Source: Nitrososphaerales archaeon (GTDB taxonomy: Archaea; Thermoproteota; Nitrososphaeria; Nitrososphaerales; UBA183). From it: 10,095 bases of DNA. The position numbers and the translations under genes are program-made. The stretch spans positions 1 through 10,095 of the forward strand of contig JASIEW010000065.1 in NCBI GenBank assembly GCA_030045755.1, written 5' to 3'. Positions 1-7,240 of this stretch are shown here, in pieces. Numbering within the stretch: position 1 is the first letter of the stretch; the number at the start of each line of letters is the position of its first letter. The notes beneath the pieces were generated by a model. It worked only from the letters and a program-made list of their open reading frames with translations. It was not told the origin of the DNA and did no database searches.

Positions 1-1790
1 TCCAGTATGTCTTCGTTGTTCTCGGCGTGGAAGAAGACCGGTATGTTCTGTGTCGCAGTCGCCTTGAAGCTCGTCAGGAGCCAGTCACCGTTCTGAAACG
101 CAAGCGTCCGGTCCATGAAAGCGTCGTCGATCGCGAACGTGTCTGAGATGAGCTGGCGGTCGTAGGGCCTCGGCATGGTCGAGACGAAGTAGCTGTGCAG
201 CTGCTGCAGGGCGTTGGTGTTAAGGTGAGCGACCCTCTGGGTGCTGATCCAGCAGTTTAGGTGATACTTCCTCCCGTGACGGAGGAGCCTCTCGACGGCG
301 CGGCTTGACTGGTCGGTGCCGTCCTCCTTCCTTGCGGTCTGAGGAATGAACTCCTGGGCTTCATCGATCACGAACAGCACCCTTGGCGACAGAGTGAAGC
401 TCCGCTTCCGCTTTCGGAACACCTCGTTGATCATGTTCGCTGTCTCGAGCCTGGCGTCTTCGGCCTCCGGGAGGTTGACCACGAACACGCGCGGCGCCGC
501 TCTCCCTGTCTGCAGGACCTCCTCGGCTAACTGGCTCCATGTGTAGCCCTCCTCCGCCTCTGATGCTGCGGGAGCCGACTCGACGACCGTCGAAAGGCTG
601 TCGAATGTTTTCTTGAGCGAACTGCGGTTGTCCAAGTCCGAGAGGAGGGGCTGGATCCTCGCAACCAGCTCCTTGGTTCTGGAGTCGAACCTCGTGTCAA
701 GCTCCAGGCGGTGGTCCTTCAGGAATTTCTTGATTGTCTCGACGACCTGAGGGACCAGGATCTTCTGCTGGACGGTGCCGTACTTGTCGTTCAGGGTGTT
801 TGATAGGACCTCCACCAGCCCCGCGTAGGTGCTGAACTTCTCGACGTCGCCTTCCCCCGCCAGCCGGCTCTGAAGGAACACCACCTTGCCGTCTCGGAAG
901 AGCGGGCTGATCTTCGCCTGGAACTCCTTGTCCCTGTCCGCGAAGACCTCAGGCGTGGCGTGGCGCCTGAAGTACTCCGCCGCTGGGTCCTTGCCCTCTG
1001 CGAAGGAGTCGGTGAAGACTATCCTGCTGGGCAGGTCATTCAGGACGTCCAGTATGTGGATGCCGTACTCGGCGCTGATGTCGAAGATCACCACCTTGAG
1101 ATCGGGAATTGCCCTAAGCGATTTCCTGATGATTGTCGCCGTCAGGTTCGACTTCCCGCTTCCCGTGAATGCGAATGTGCCTCCCATGTAGTGAATCAGG
1201 TTTTCGAGGTTGACCGAGAAAGGTATCGAGTCGTCGGTGAACCCGAGAAGGTGGCCCAGCTTGTAGTCGACGGCCGCTCCCTTGGAGGACCTGTAGCAAA
1301 CCAGTTGCTGGATCGAGTCCTTGCTGAGCAGGCTCACCTGGCTCCCTGTGAGCGGAGTCATGGCCCCGCGTTCGTAGGAGACTCCGTCCGCGCCGACCTT
1401 CATGACGTGCCCGATGGGGGCAGCGATGATCTCAATCCAGGTGCTCTTCGATCCCTTTTCCCACTCGCTCTGTATGAGCTCCATGAACTCGTTTCTTATG
1501 GAAGCGGGCTGCGACTGGTCGAGCGTAAGCATGGAATAGTGCATAGGGTACACGTCGGCGATTTCATAGAGGGAGAAAGAGCCGCTTGCGCCCAGCGCCT
1601 GCACGTTTGGTATCGCCACGAGCTGGCCCATGGACAGCCTCTTGACGACGCGGGGAGTGTAGTCGCACTCGATGACGGCGGTCCTGAAGGTGACCGTGGA
1701 GTTGTCGACGGTCGCGCGAGTCGTCGTGTTGATGTGCCGCAGTCGTGCCTTGAACTCTCCTTCGATGTCGTCGAACGGAAGCGGTGTCAC
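1..1790 (-). CDS. herA: HerA-type DNA translocase ATPase (3' end cut by window edge)
   Basis: Read on the minus strand from a GTG at 1790, the frame stays open for 596 codons to the window edge, so the C-terminus is missing. The Walker A motif AFTGSGKS is at about residues 207-214. Walker B VLFVIDEAQEF is at about 471-481, with catalytic D476 and E477. Downstream, RLLRHGRKYH and WISTQRVAHL (about 501-523) match the HerA/FtsK-like sensor and arginine region. The N-terminal ~190 residues would correspond to the HAS-barrel (inferred). HerA forms a hexameric ring that translocates double-stranded DNA and drives NurA during end resection. The start overlaps the nurA stop (GTGA), and GAGG at 1796-1799 serves as a ribosome binding site, so the two genes are translationally coupled. 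At 596+ residues it is longer than the roughly 500 of characterised HerA proteins; much of the excess lies between the Walker motifs (about 260-440). Family assignment is firm; cellular role is inferred from the nurA linkage. Confidence 0.9.
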   Translation of the reverse strand, partial: MTPLPFDDIEGEFKARLRHINTTTRATVDNSTVTFRTAVIECDYTPRVVKRLSMGQLVAIPNVQALGASGSFSLYEIADVYPMHYSMLTLDQSQPASIRNEFMELIQSEWEKGSKSTWIEIIAAPIGHVMKVGADGVSYERGAMTPLTGSQVSLLSKDSIQQLVCYRSSKGAAVDYKLGHLLGFTDDSIPFSVNLENLIHYMGGTFAFTGSGKSNLTATIIRKSLRAIPDLKVVIFDISAEYGIHILDVLNDLPSRIVFTDSFAEGKDPAAEYFRRHATPEVFADRDKEFQAKISPLFRDGKVVFLQSRLAGEGDVEKFSTYAGLVEVLSNTLNDKYGTVQQKILVPQVVETIKKFLKDHRLELDTRFDSRTKELVARIQPLLSDLDNRSSLKKTFDSLSTVVESAPAASEAEEGYTWSQLAEEVLQTGRAAPRVFVVNLPEAEDARLETANMINEVFRKRKRSFTLSPRVLFVIDEAQEFIPQTARKEDGTDQSSRAVERLLRHGRKYHLNCWISTQRVAHLNTNALQQLHSYFVSTMPRPYDRQLISDTFAIDDAFMDRTLAFQNGDWLLTSFKATATQNIPVFFHAENNEDIL

Positions 1791-3604
1791 GTCTTCCTCT
1801 TCCCCTCCATTTGGCTACGGTAGTCCCTGAACCTGCTCGAGAACAGAATCTGCTGGTCCAAGTCCGACTTGGCCATCTCGAGGGCGACCGCGCCCCTGTA
1901 GGCCCTGCGCATTCCGTCTAGGACAGACTTCGACTTCTTGTCTGCTATGAAGAGCGGGTAGTTGTGTCCGAGGGCTTCTGGTACCACTTCATGCCCCATC
2001 TCCGACAACATGCACATGACGAGGTTGGTCATGCGCGACCCTGACCTGTAGTGGAAGACTGGAAGGATTCTTGCGTCGACGCCCCCGTCCTTGTTGTGCA
2101 AGACCAGCTCGTCCCAGTGGTCGAACTTCGGATAGACAGGCCTGTCGTACGCGAACACATGGCTCCTGACGATCGGGTTGGACTTGCTGCTCCATAGCTG
2201 GATGTATGTCTTGACGTAGACTCTCTCAGGATAGACCACGTTCTCGTACGCTCCGTTCACCCTGGCCTCTCCTTCTCCGAGGCTCTTGTCCGGAACAGGG
2301 GCCATCGTCCTGAAGGCGGCGTCGATGTCGAAGGTGTGCCACGGCGTAGGAACGTCAACGCTGTTGGCCACGCTGTTGGTCTGCAGGAGCATCTTGTCGC
2401 TGTTGAAGTTTGGGAGGTCGCGGCGACCCTTGGCCAGGCCGGACGAGGCGAGGATAGGGACGACAGCCTTGACGAATTCGAAGGCGTTGGTGTCCTTGAT
2501 GAGCCCCACGGGAAGCACGTTGTCGGACCACGCGATCCTCGTGATCTCACGTATCAGAACGAGGACCATGAAGTCCAGGTCGTCTGCGGTTATCCAGGCT
2601 TCGGAGGCTTCCTTGCGCATGCGAAGGGGGTGGCCGCCCTTGGGGTGGAAGATGTGATCCGCGACATATAGCGCAGCCGACAGCACACGTTCCCAGTATC
2701 GGCTGACTCCAGGTTTGAGTTTGTATGGCTCGGTTGCGCTTTCGAATATGCCGAACTGCGCATCCATCCTCCTCAGATCCTCCTTGAGCCTGTCAGCCCA
2801 GAGCGGATTCGCGCCGGTCCCTTCAATCATCTGCTGGATGGTGAGCTCTTCACCGAAGAGACTCCTTATCGCGGCAAACTTGAGGAGCTGACTCCTAGGC
2901 GCAGGGATTGAGAGCTCCCTGCTATAGACCAGCATCCTAGCGAGCTCCAGGTCAAACGGCGTTACGGGTCCCGCGGGGGTTTCAAGACCCTCGAGCACGC
3001 TTAGCCCGCTTCTTATCGAGTCGCGAGTGCTCCAGACAAGGTGCGCGACGTCACCGGCCAAGGTCCTATCGAGAAGCACGATCCTGGCCGGATTGTCGCT
3101 CGCAATTCCTCGGTAGGCGAGGTAGTACTCCGCGAAGTGCATCAGAGCCGAGGGAAGGCGTTCAGCGTCTACTTCGACTCCTGACTCTCTCCTTTGGCCG
3201 AAGACTTGAGCCGCGTCTTCCTCCGACAACGGGATGGCGGCCGAGATGGAAAGGCTCTCGTCGCTTGGCGTCAGCTCCCCAACCTTCACCCCCTCAGGAC
3301 TGAACTGAATCTCGCCTCCATATGCGAAGGCGCCCACATAGAAGACAATCAGGTCGAGTTCCTGGTCCATCGACTCAGTCCCGTCGATTGCCAAGTATCT
3401 CACAGTCTGGGTGCCGAAGAAGTCTCGGGCGGTGGACGACGCCTCCTTTGCGTCGATGCCGAATCTGAGAAGACTTCGAACGTCAGCGTCGCACTCCTTC
3501 AGCTCGGCAATCTTCGCCTTGTGCGAGTCCAGTAGAAACCTTGTGGAAGCCTTCACGTCAGCGACCGTCCTCGACTCGAACTCAGTCCCTTCGAGATCGG
3601 GCAA
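1787..3604 (-). CDS. nurA: NurA-domain nuclease, unusually long (605 aa)
   Basis: A NurA-family nuclease, expected to degrade DNA strands with 5'-3' polarity while docked on HerA. The N-terminal signature LAIDGTES (about 71-78, with D74) matches the first metal-binding motif of NurA. VLLDRTLAGD (about 176-185, D179) matches the second acidic motif. VGLIKDTN (about 366-373) matches the K-containing third motif. RVYVKTYIQLW (461-471) and DRPVYPKF (487-494) fit the C-terminal core, and LGHNYPLFIAD (545-555) aligns with the final motif. In that last motif NurA usually has Ala-His, whereas here it reads Ala-Asp, with a His at 547 instead. Typical NurA proteins are about 330-450 residues; the extra length sits mainly in the middle (about 200-360 and 380-455). 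The start is TTG 3604, supported by a TATA-like element 26 bases upstream. The gene ends in a 4-base overlap with herA. mre11/rad50, which often accompany this pair, are not in view. The assignment rests on motif order and the HerA neighbour. Confidence 0.85.
   Translation of the reverse strand: MPDLEGTEFESRTVADVKASTRFLLDSHKAKIAELKECDADVRSLLRFGIDAKEASSTARDFFGTQTVRYLAIDGTESMDQELDLIVFYVGAFAYGGEIQFSPEGVKVGELTPSDESLSISAAIPLSEEDAAQVFGQRRESGVEVDAERLPSALMHFAEYYLAYRGIASDNPARIVLLDRTLAGDVAHLVWSTRDSIRSGLSVLEGLETPAGPVTPFDLELARMLVYSRELSIPAPRSQLLKFAAIRSLFGEELTIQQMIEGTGANPLWADRLKEDLRRMDAQFGIFESATEPYKLKPGVSRYWERVLSAALYVADHIFHPKGGHPLRMRKEASEAWITADDLDFMVLVLIREITRIAWSDNVLPVGLIKDTNAFEFVKAVVPILASSGLAKGRRDLPNFNSDKMLLQTNSVANSVDVPTPWHTFDIDAAFRTMAPVPDKSLGEGEARVNGAYENVVYPERVYVKTYIQLWSSKSNPIVRSHVFAYDRPVYPKFDHWDELVLHNKDGGVDARILPVFHYRSGSRMTNLVMCMLSEMGHEVVPEALGHNYPLFIADKKSKSVLDGMRRAYRGAVALEMAKSDLDQQILFSSRFRDYRSQMEGKRKT
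1796..1799 (-). promoter_or_regulatory. Shine-Dalgarno GAGG for herA
   Basis: Within the last codons of nurA the minus strand reads GGGGAAGAGGAAGAC and then GTG. GAGG sits 5 bases before the herA GTG. This supports the GTG at 1790 as the start and fits the archaeal pattern in which internal operon genes use a ribosome binding site while first genes are leaderless. Confidence 0.6.
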
Positions 3605-3626
3605 CCGTCCGCCGGGGGCTCATTCC

Positions 3627-3633
3627 AATTTAA
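3627..3633 (-). promoter_or_regulatory. TATA-like element of the nurA-herA operon
   Basis: The minus strand reads GTTAAATTGG, centred 26 bases upstream of the TTG at 3604, the spacing expected for a leaderless archaeal transcript starting at or next to the start codon. A second AT-rich block (AAAATATT, about 3641-3648) lies further upstream and would give a start near 3620; it is the alternative. Confidence 0.55.
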
Positions 3634-3733
3634 CCGTTGGGAATATTTTGGGATCCAAGATGGGCGCGTCAGCAAAAGTGTTCTTTGGAGCCTTCATTCA
3701 CGGTCGTTTCCGTCGTGAAAGGCGAACAACGCA

Positions 3734-3750
3734 GGGCCTGTCGCAGGCTC
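3734..3750 (-). terminator. Possible terminator hairpin after the first VOC gene
   Basis: GGGCCTG (3734-3740) and CAGGCTC (3744-3750) can form a 7-base-pair stem with one G-U pair and a 3-base loop. It lies about 20 bases past the stop of the VOC gene ending at 3769 and ahead of the nurA promoter. No long T-run follows, so archaeal termination here is only a guess. A weaker inverted repeat (TTCACG/CGTGAA, 3697-3719) follows. Confidence 0.3.
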
Positions 3751-3768
3751 GGCCCTCCCGCGGATTTG

Positions 3769-4206
3769 TCACTGGACACAGAATTCATTGCCTTCGGGAT
3801 CGAGCATGACGACGCAGTACTCTCCTCTCCCCTCTTCAAGCTCATGATGCTTGGTCGCCCCGATGCTCACGAGTCGTTCGACTTCCCTGTTGACTTGCCC
3901 CTTTCGCTCCTCCAAAGGGACGCGGGATCCCCCGCTCGCGTTGATGTCAATATGGAGCCTGTTCTTTCCTGGCTTGGGCGTGTCCATTTGCTGGAAGTAG
4001 ATTCTGGGGCCCTTGCCTTCGGGGTCGACGATAGCGCTGGCCGAGTTCCATTCCTCTTCGGGTATCCGCATTTCCTTGAGCCACGCTTCCCACGACTTGT
4101 GTCCGCTGGGAGGGTCTTGCAACTTGTAGTGCAGGGCCTCCGCGTAGAATTTCGAGAGACCGTTGGGATCTTTGCAGTCGAAGACGACTTGGAGCTTGAA
4201 CGACAC
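3769..4206 (-). CDS. VOC-superfamily (glyoxalase/bleomycin-resistance-like) protein
   Basis: A 145-residue protein with two beta-alpha-beta-beta-beta modules typical of the vicinal oxygen chelate fold, closest in pattern to the 'Glyoxalase_6' type. The first module opens with LQVVFDCKDPNGLSKFY (about 5-21). The second begins at NRLHIDI (82-88), where H85 is the usual metal ligand. It closes at DPEGNEFCV (136-144), where E141 is the usual second ligand. Family members bind a divalent metal and act on small molecules (dioxygenation, isomerisation, drug sequestration); the substrate here cannot be told. It should be cytoplasmic, as no signal peptide or membrane segment is visible. The start is GTG 4206, supported by a TATA-like element 26 bases upstream. 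It is probably a single-gene unit: nurA downstream has its own promoter and the hydrolase upstream is 148 bases away. Confidence 0.85.
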   Translation of the reverse strand: MSFKLQVVFDCKDPNGLSKFYAEALHYKLQDPPSGHKSWEAWLKEMRIPEEEWNSASAIVDPEGKGPRIYFQQMDTPKPGKNRLHIDINASGGSRVPLEERKGQVNREVERLVSIGATKHHELEEGRGEYCVVMLDPEGNEFCVQ

Positions 4207-4228
4207 TACCCAGCGACCGAGGACAACG

Positions 4229-4236
4229 ATATTTTA
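4229..4236 (-). promoter_or_regulatory. TATA-like element for the VOC gene starting at 4206
   Basis: The minus strand reads CTAAAATATCG, centred about 26 bases upstream of GTG 4206, predicting a leaderless transcript. The block is AT-rich on both strands and could in principle also fire rightward, towards the structured gap at 4258-4336. Confidence 0.6.
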
Positions 4237-4319
4237 GCGTGACGACGGAAGCGAGAAGCCCAGAGAGGAGAGGTACTCCGCGGCCCGGAGCGCTTCGGCC
4301 TTCGGCTGGTTCCGTCGTT

Positions 4320-4336
4320 GAAAACGCGATGTTTTC
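4320..4336 (-). terminator. Possible terminator hairpin after the hydrolase gene
   Basis: GAAAAC (4320-4325), a 5-base loop and GTTTTC (4331-4336) form a perfect 6-base-pair stem. It starts about 20 bases past the stop of the alpha/beta hydrolase, and the minus-strand transcript would carry GTTTTC on its 3' arm. Position fits a terminator, but the stem is short and AT-rich. Confidence 0.3.
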
Positions 4337-4355
4337 CGGGTTCGCAGATTGCCCA

Positions 4356-5057
4356 TTACGCCGAGAGGCTGAGCATGTCCTCAGCCAACTCATCGGGCTT
4401 GGTGATCATTGGCCAGTGCCCTGACTCTATGACCTTGTATGGGCCGTCCAGTTTTCCCCACTTCCCGCTGATGATTTCGTCCACTGGGTCTCCGCCGCCC
4501 GTGCAGAATACGAAGGCGCTCTTTACCGAGTCGAATTTCTCCGAGAGGGTTATCGGTTCATTCGCTGGCTTCACGGGCCAAGGCGTTGCCTTGGAGAGCA
4601 TCCACTCCCTATTCGAACCTTTGACGTCCTTTCCTATGCTGGCAAGGATTCCCTCTGTGAAGGGTATCGCCCACTCTCCTGGCTTGAGGGGTCCAAACTC
4701 CTTGGAGGGATCGAAGCTGCCTTGTGGTGTTCTGACCTTGTCGGGTCTGAACGCATCGACGTAGAGAAGCATGTTCACTCTTTGTGGGATCCGGTCGGCG
4801 ACGGCGGCGACGACCTTGCCCGCAAAACTGTGTCCCGCGAGGATGAAGTCGTCGAGATCGTTGAATCTTATCACGTTCAACACGTCCTCGACCGCGGTTC
4901 CAATGCCAGAGTCTTTAGAGGCCAGATGAACCCTGTCGCCCATCCCCGTCAGAGTGACCGGATAGACAGAGTGGCCCTCCTTCTCAAGGAGGGGAACCAC
5001 GTCCTTCCAAGCCCATGCCCCAAGCCATGCTCCGGGAACCAGTACGAATTTCGTCAC
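4356..5057 (-). CDS. alpha/beta hydrolase (methylesterase / hydroxynitrile-lyase-like)
   Basis: A 233-residue alpha/beta hydrolase when started at GTG 5057. It opens with FVLVPGAWLGAWAW (about 4-17), the oxyanion-loop signature of the plant MES/SABP2/HNL-like group common in bacteria and archaea. The nucleophile elbow AGHSFAG puts the catalytic Ser at 77. The catalytic His is in ESGHWPM (H214), with a candidate acid in TGGGDP (D190). Family members hydrolyse small esters or amides; the substrate is unknown. A TTG at 5096 would add 13 residues, but the TATA-like element at 5080-5087 lies inside that extension and is centred 26 bases before GTG 5057, so the shorter form is preferred and begins immediately with the first beta strand. 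No signal peptide is seen. The gene is divergent from the toroid protein at 5201, with 143 bases between the starts. Function beyond 'hydrolase' is not decidable. Confidence 0.85.
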   Translation of the reverse strand: MTKFVLVPGAWLGAWAWKDVVPLLEKEGHSVYPVTLTGMGDRVHLASKDSGIGTAVEDVLNVIRFNDLDDFILAGHSFAGKVVAAVADRIPQRVNMLLYVDAFRPDKVRTPQGSFDPSKEFGPLKPGEWAIPFTEGILASIGKDVKGSNREWMLSKATPWPVKPANEPITLSEKFDSVKSAFVFCTGGGDPVDEIISGKWGKLDGPYKVIESGHWPMITKPDELAEDMLSLSA

Positions 5058-5079
5058 GGCGACTTCGTCTCGACTGTGG

Positions 5080-5087
5080 AATATAAG
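5080..5087 (-). promoter_or_regulatory. TATA-like element for the alpha/beta hydrolase
   Basis: The minus strand reads CTTATATT, centred 26-27 bases before GTG 5057. It decides the start codon and predicts a leaderless message. Confidence 0.65.
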
Positions 5088-5107
5088 ACTGGCCAATCGG
5101 GTGTAGG

Positions 5108-5134
5108 AGTTTCGCCGGTCAGTTCTGTGAAACT
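5108..5134. promoter_or_regulatory. Inverted repeat between divergent promoters (possible operator)
   Basis: AGTTTC (5108-5113) and GAAACT (5129-5134) form a perfect 6-base dyad with a 15-base spacer, lying between the leftward TATA (5080-5087) and the rightward TATA (5171-5178). The position suits a dimeric regulator acting on either promoter. A 6-base dyad can arise by chance. Confidence 0.3.
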
Positions 5135-5170
5135 GTCCCGCAGCCTTCCCCCCAAAAAAGTCAGCGCGCG

Positions 5171-5178
5171 TTAAGTAG
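5171..5178 (+). promoter_or_regulatory. TATA-like element for the first toroid paralogue
   Basis: TTAAGTAG is centred about 26 bases upstream of ATG 5201, fitting a leaderless transcript from that ATG rather than from the next in-frame ATG, four codons in. The element is weaker than the others in the window. Confidence 0.5.
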
Positions 5179-5200
5179 GAGACACCCCGACCTCCGAACG

Positions 5201-6172
5201 ATGAGAACCGTAATGGGATGGCTGACCGAAACGGAACAGCCGGCAGTCCGGTATCTGGCCATGCGCGACCTTATGGGAGCGGGAGGCAGTGAGCTCAGTG
5301 ACGCGCGCAAGGCGATACCGACGCAGGGGTGGGTCGAGCAGATTCTGCGTAAGCGCCTCCCCGAGGGATATTGGGTAGACGGGGAAGACTACTTCAGGCC
5401 CAAGTACGTCTCGACATACTGGATCCTACTTGCGCTCTCCGACCTTGGGGTGACAAGGGAGTTCCCCTGGCTCGCGAGGTCGGCGGAGATGTGGAGGGAT
5501 GCATTCGCGATGCGCGATGGGGGCTTCGACACTCCCGACTATCCTGACAGACCGGCCAGCGAGCAGTGCCTGACTGGGAACACTGCCAGGGCGCTCGTGA
5601 AGTTCGGATTCGCGGACGACCCCAAGGTCCGAAAGGCGTTCGATTGGCTGATAAGGAACCAGAAGCCAAACGGGGGCTGGCACTGTGACGAGGGGAACGG
5701 CGTAATCGACGGTTGGGAGGCCATGAGTGCCTTGGCCGTCTACCCCCGCCAGAAGTGGACCCGTGGAATGAAGGATGCCGTCGATAGGGGGCTGGAGTTC
5801 TACCTTAAGCGGCGACTTCTGCACGAGGGCCGCAGGTATGACCCTTGGTACAGGCTCCACTTTCCATATCACTGCTTCTACGACGTGCTCGTGGGGCTCG
5901 AATTCGTCACGGCCCTAGGAGGTGGGAGCGACCCCAGGACGGGTGAAGCAATCCAGGAGTTGAAGAAGAGAAGGCTGAAGGACGGCAGCTGGCCGATGGA
6001 TGCGATTCAGCCCGACGTCATGAACGGAGGGAAGGTCCCGAGGGGCCTGCGCAAGTTCATCTGCGACGGACAGAAACCCTTGGGGTTTGAGGCACCGGGA
6101 CAGGCGAGCAAGATGATAACCCTGAGAGCTCTCCGGGTCCTCAAGACATTGGGCGAGTCGATGCCTGACTAG
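5201..6172 (+). CDS. alpha/alpha-toroid protein, squalene-cyclase/prenyltransferase-like (paralogue A)
   Basis: A 323-residue protein made of helical repeats with Gly-Gly-aromatic turns: RDGGFD (105-110), NGGWHCD (157-163) and DGSW (261-264). These are the QW-like repeats of the terpenoid cyclase / protein prenyltransferase toroid fold. The opening MGWLTETEQPAVRYLAMRDL (5-24) and the CLTGNTARALVKFG block (123-136) mark an uncharacterised family often labelled 'prenyltransferase' or 'squalene cyclase' and sometimes wrongly 'nitrogen fixation protein NifH'. There is no DXDD motif of class II cyclases and no P-loop. Residues shared with paralogue B are C123, W160, C162, H220, H224 and D228; they could form a metal site like that of prenyltransferases (inference). 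It is cytoplasmic, with no membrane segment seen. The start ATG 5201 is backed by a TATA-like element. It is convergent with its paralogue, the two stops 61 bases apart. Activity is unknown. Confidence 0.85.
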   Translation: MRTVMGWLTETEQPAVRYLAMRDLMGAGGSELSDARKAIPTQGWVEQILRKRLPEGYWVDGEDYFRPKYVSTYWILLALSDLGVTREFPWLARSAEMWRDAFAMRDGGFDTPDYPDRPASEQCLTGNTARALVKFGFADDPKVRKAFDWLIRNQKPNGGWHCDEGNGVIDGWEAMSALAVYPRQKWTRGMKDAVDRGLEFYLKRRLLHEGRRYDPWYRLHFPYHCFYDVLVGLEFVTALGGGSDPRTGEAIQELKKRRLKDGSWPMDAIQPDVMNGGKVPRGLRKFICDGQKPLGFEAPGQASKMITLRALRVLKTLGESMPD

Positions 6173-6233
6173 TCCGGATGCAACCGATCCGTCGGCCAGA
6201 AGACTCGAAGTGCTTTTGGGAGCCGGAAGCAGG

Positions 6234-7217
6234 TCAAGACTCGATGCGGTTCAGAATTCTTAGAGCCATCAACGTGATCATCTTGCTAGGGTCTCCGGGC
6301 CTCTCTAGAACGAAGGGAGTCAAGTCCTGCGAGTGAGGGTGACTCCTCCTGAATGCAAGCAATGCGGCGGAGTCCTCAGGGCGGTTGGCATCGAGATTCC
6401 ACCTTCCGTCTCGCCTCCTCTTTTCCTTGAGCTGAGAGAGGGCGTATCCCATCCTCTTGTCCTTGGAGTAGCCTAGGGCAGTCATGAAGTCCAGCCCCAC
6501 TAGCAGGTCGTAGTAGTAGTGGAAAGGGTAGTGGAAGCGATACCACGGCTCCCAGCGAGCTCCTTGGTTGTGAAGCTCGCGTTCCAAGAAGAACTCCGCT
6601 CCTCTTTCGCAGGCGAGCTTCATGCTCCGCGTCCACTTCTGACGAGGGTACACAGCAAACGCGCTGAGTGGCTCCCATGAGTCGAGAGTCCTCTTATGGT
6701 AGGGTGGCCTGCCGAAGTTCCAACAAGACCACCCTCCGAGCGCTGCCTGACTTCTCACGAGCCACTCGAAGGCTCCCTTCACCCTTGGATGGTCTACATA
6801 TCCGAACTTGACCAGAGCGCGAGCGGCATTGCCCGTGATGCAGAGGTGCCCGCCGCTCTTCCCGCTTGAACTGAATCCACCGTCCTTGGTGCGATTGCGC
6901 TCCATCCAAAGTTGACATGCCTTGTCGACTCTCGGTTCTTCAAGAGTAAGACCGAGATCGGACAGAATCAGGAGCATCCAAAAGGTAGCGGCGAAGGTGG
7001 GCGAGAAGAGACTCTTCTCGTGAACCCAGCATCCGCTAGGCAGTTGCCTGTCCAGTATGTCCTTCGCCCAACCGACCTTCGATATGTTCCGCCTAGTCGA
7101 CTTCGCCTCGGAACTCGTCTCTGACTTGTGGAGAAGTTCAGTTTGAGCTAGATATCTTATCGAAGGCTGGTTCTCTTCGAGGAGCCAGTCAATCGCGGAG
7201 GATGGACTCTTCGACAT
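6234..7217 (-). CDS. alpha/alpha-toroid protein, squalene-cyclase/prenyltransferase-like (paralogue B)
   Basis: A 327-residue paralogue of the 5201-6172 gene, alignable end to end: IDWLLEENQPSIRYLAQTEL at 9-28, DGGF (112-115), CITGNAARALVKFG (126-139), GGWSCW (161-166), VYPRQKWTRSMK (189-200), HYPFHYYYDLLVGLDF (229-244), DGRW (270-273) and SKMITLMALRIL (311-322). Conserved C126, C165, H229, H233 and D237 match those in paralogue A, whereas the residues after GGW differ (SCWNF here, HCDEG in A) and B has a longer loop there, hinting at different substrates. The frame runs on to 7478, but the extension overlaps the divergent acetyltransferase gene, is rich in Ser and Arg, and crosses the promoter. 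ATG 7217, with TTTTAA centred 26 bases upstream, is the likely start. No DXDD motif and no membrane segment are visible. Biochemical role unknown. Confidence 0.85.
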   Translation of the reverse strand: MSKSPSSAIDWLLEENQPSIRYLAQTELLHKSETSSEAKSTRRNISKVGWAKDILDRQLPSGCWVHEKSLFSPTFAATFWMLLILSDLGLTLEEPRVDKACQLWMERNRTKDGGFSSSGKSGGHLCITGNAARALVKFGYVDHPRVKGAFEWLVRSQAALGGWSCWNFGRPPYHKRTLDSWEPLSAFAVYPRQKWTRSMKLACERGAEFFLERELHNQGARWEPWYRFHYPFHYYYDLLVGLDFMTALGYSKDKRMGYALSQLKEKRRRDGRWNLDANRPEDSAALLAFRRSHPHSQDLTPFVLERPGDPSKMITLMALRILNRIES

Positions 7218-7240
7218 CGGGAAGTCGCTCGCTTCTGACC

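Noticed and set aside
960..1823. Long plus-strand open frame (287 codons) opposite herA
   Set aside because: It is a shadow of herA, whose minus-strand frame carries clear Walker A and B motifs; the plus-strand translation shows no recognisable domain.
1..3604. Interpreting nurA-herA as an anti-phage defence system
   Set aside because: HerA partners in some bacterial defence systems, but nothing else in the visible neighbourhood (no Sir2, TIR, restriction or integrase gene) supports defence over ordinary archaeal DNA repair.
3637..4242. Plus-strand open frame of 201 codons opposite the first VOC gene
   Set aside because: The minus-strand frame encodes a recognisable VOC domain with its own TATA element; the plus frame shows no family pattern.
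4258..4336. Possible tRNA in the structured gap
   Set aside because: No matching acceptor stem, anticodon arm or GGTTCRANNCC T-loop could be assembled; only independent hairpins are seen.
5058..5096. TTG start at 5096 for the alpha/beta hydrolase
   Set aside because: The 13 added residues span the TATA-like element; the family's first beta strand begins right at GTG 5057.
5201..7217. Calling the toroid paralogues nitrogen-fixation NifH proteins or class II terpene cyclases
   Set aside because: There is no P-loop or Fe-S Cys pattern of NifH, and no DXDD motif of squalene-hopene cyclases; only the toroid fold is supported.
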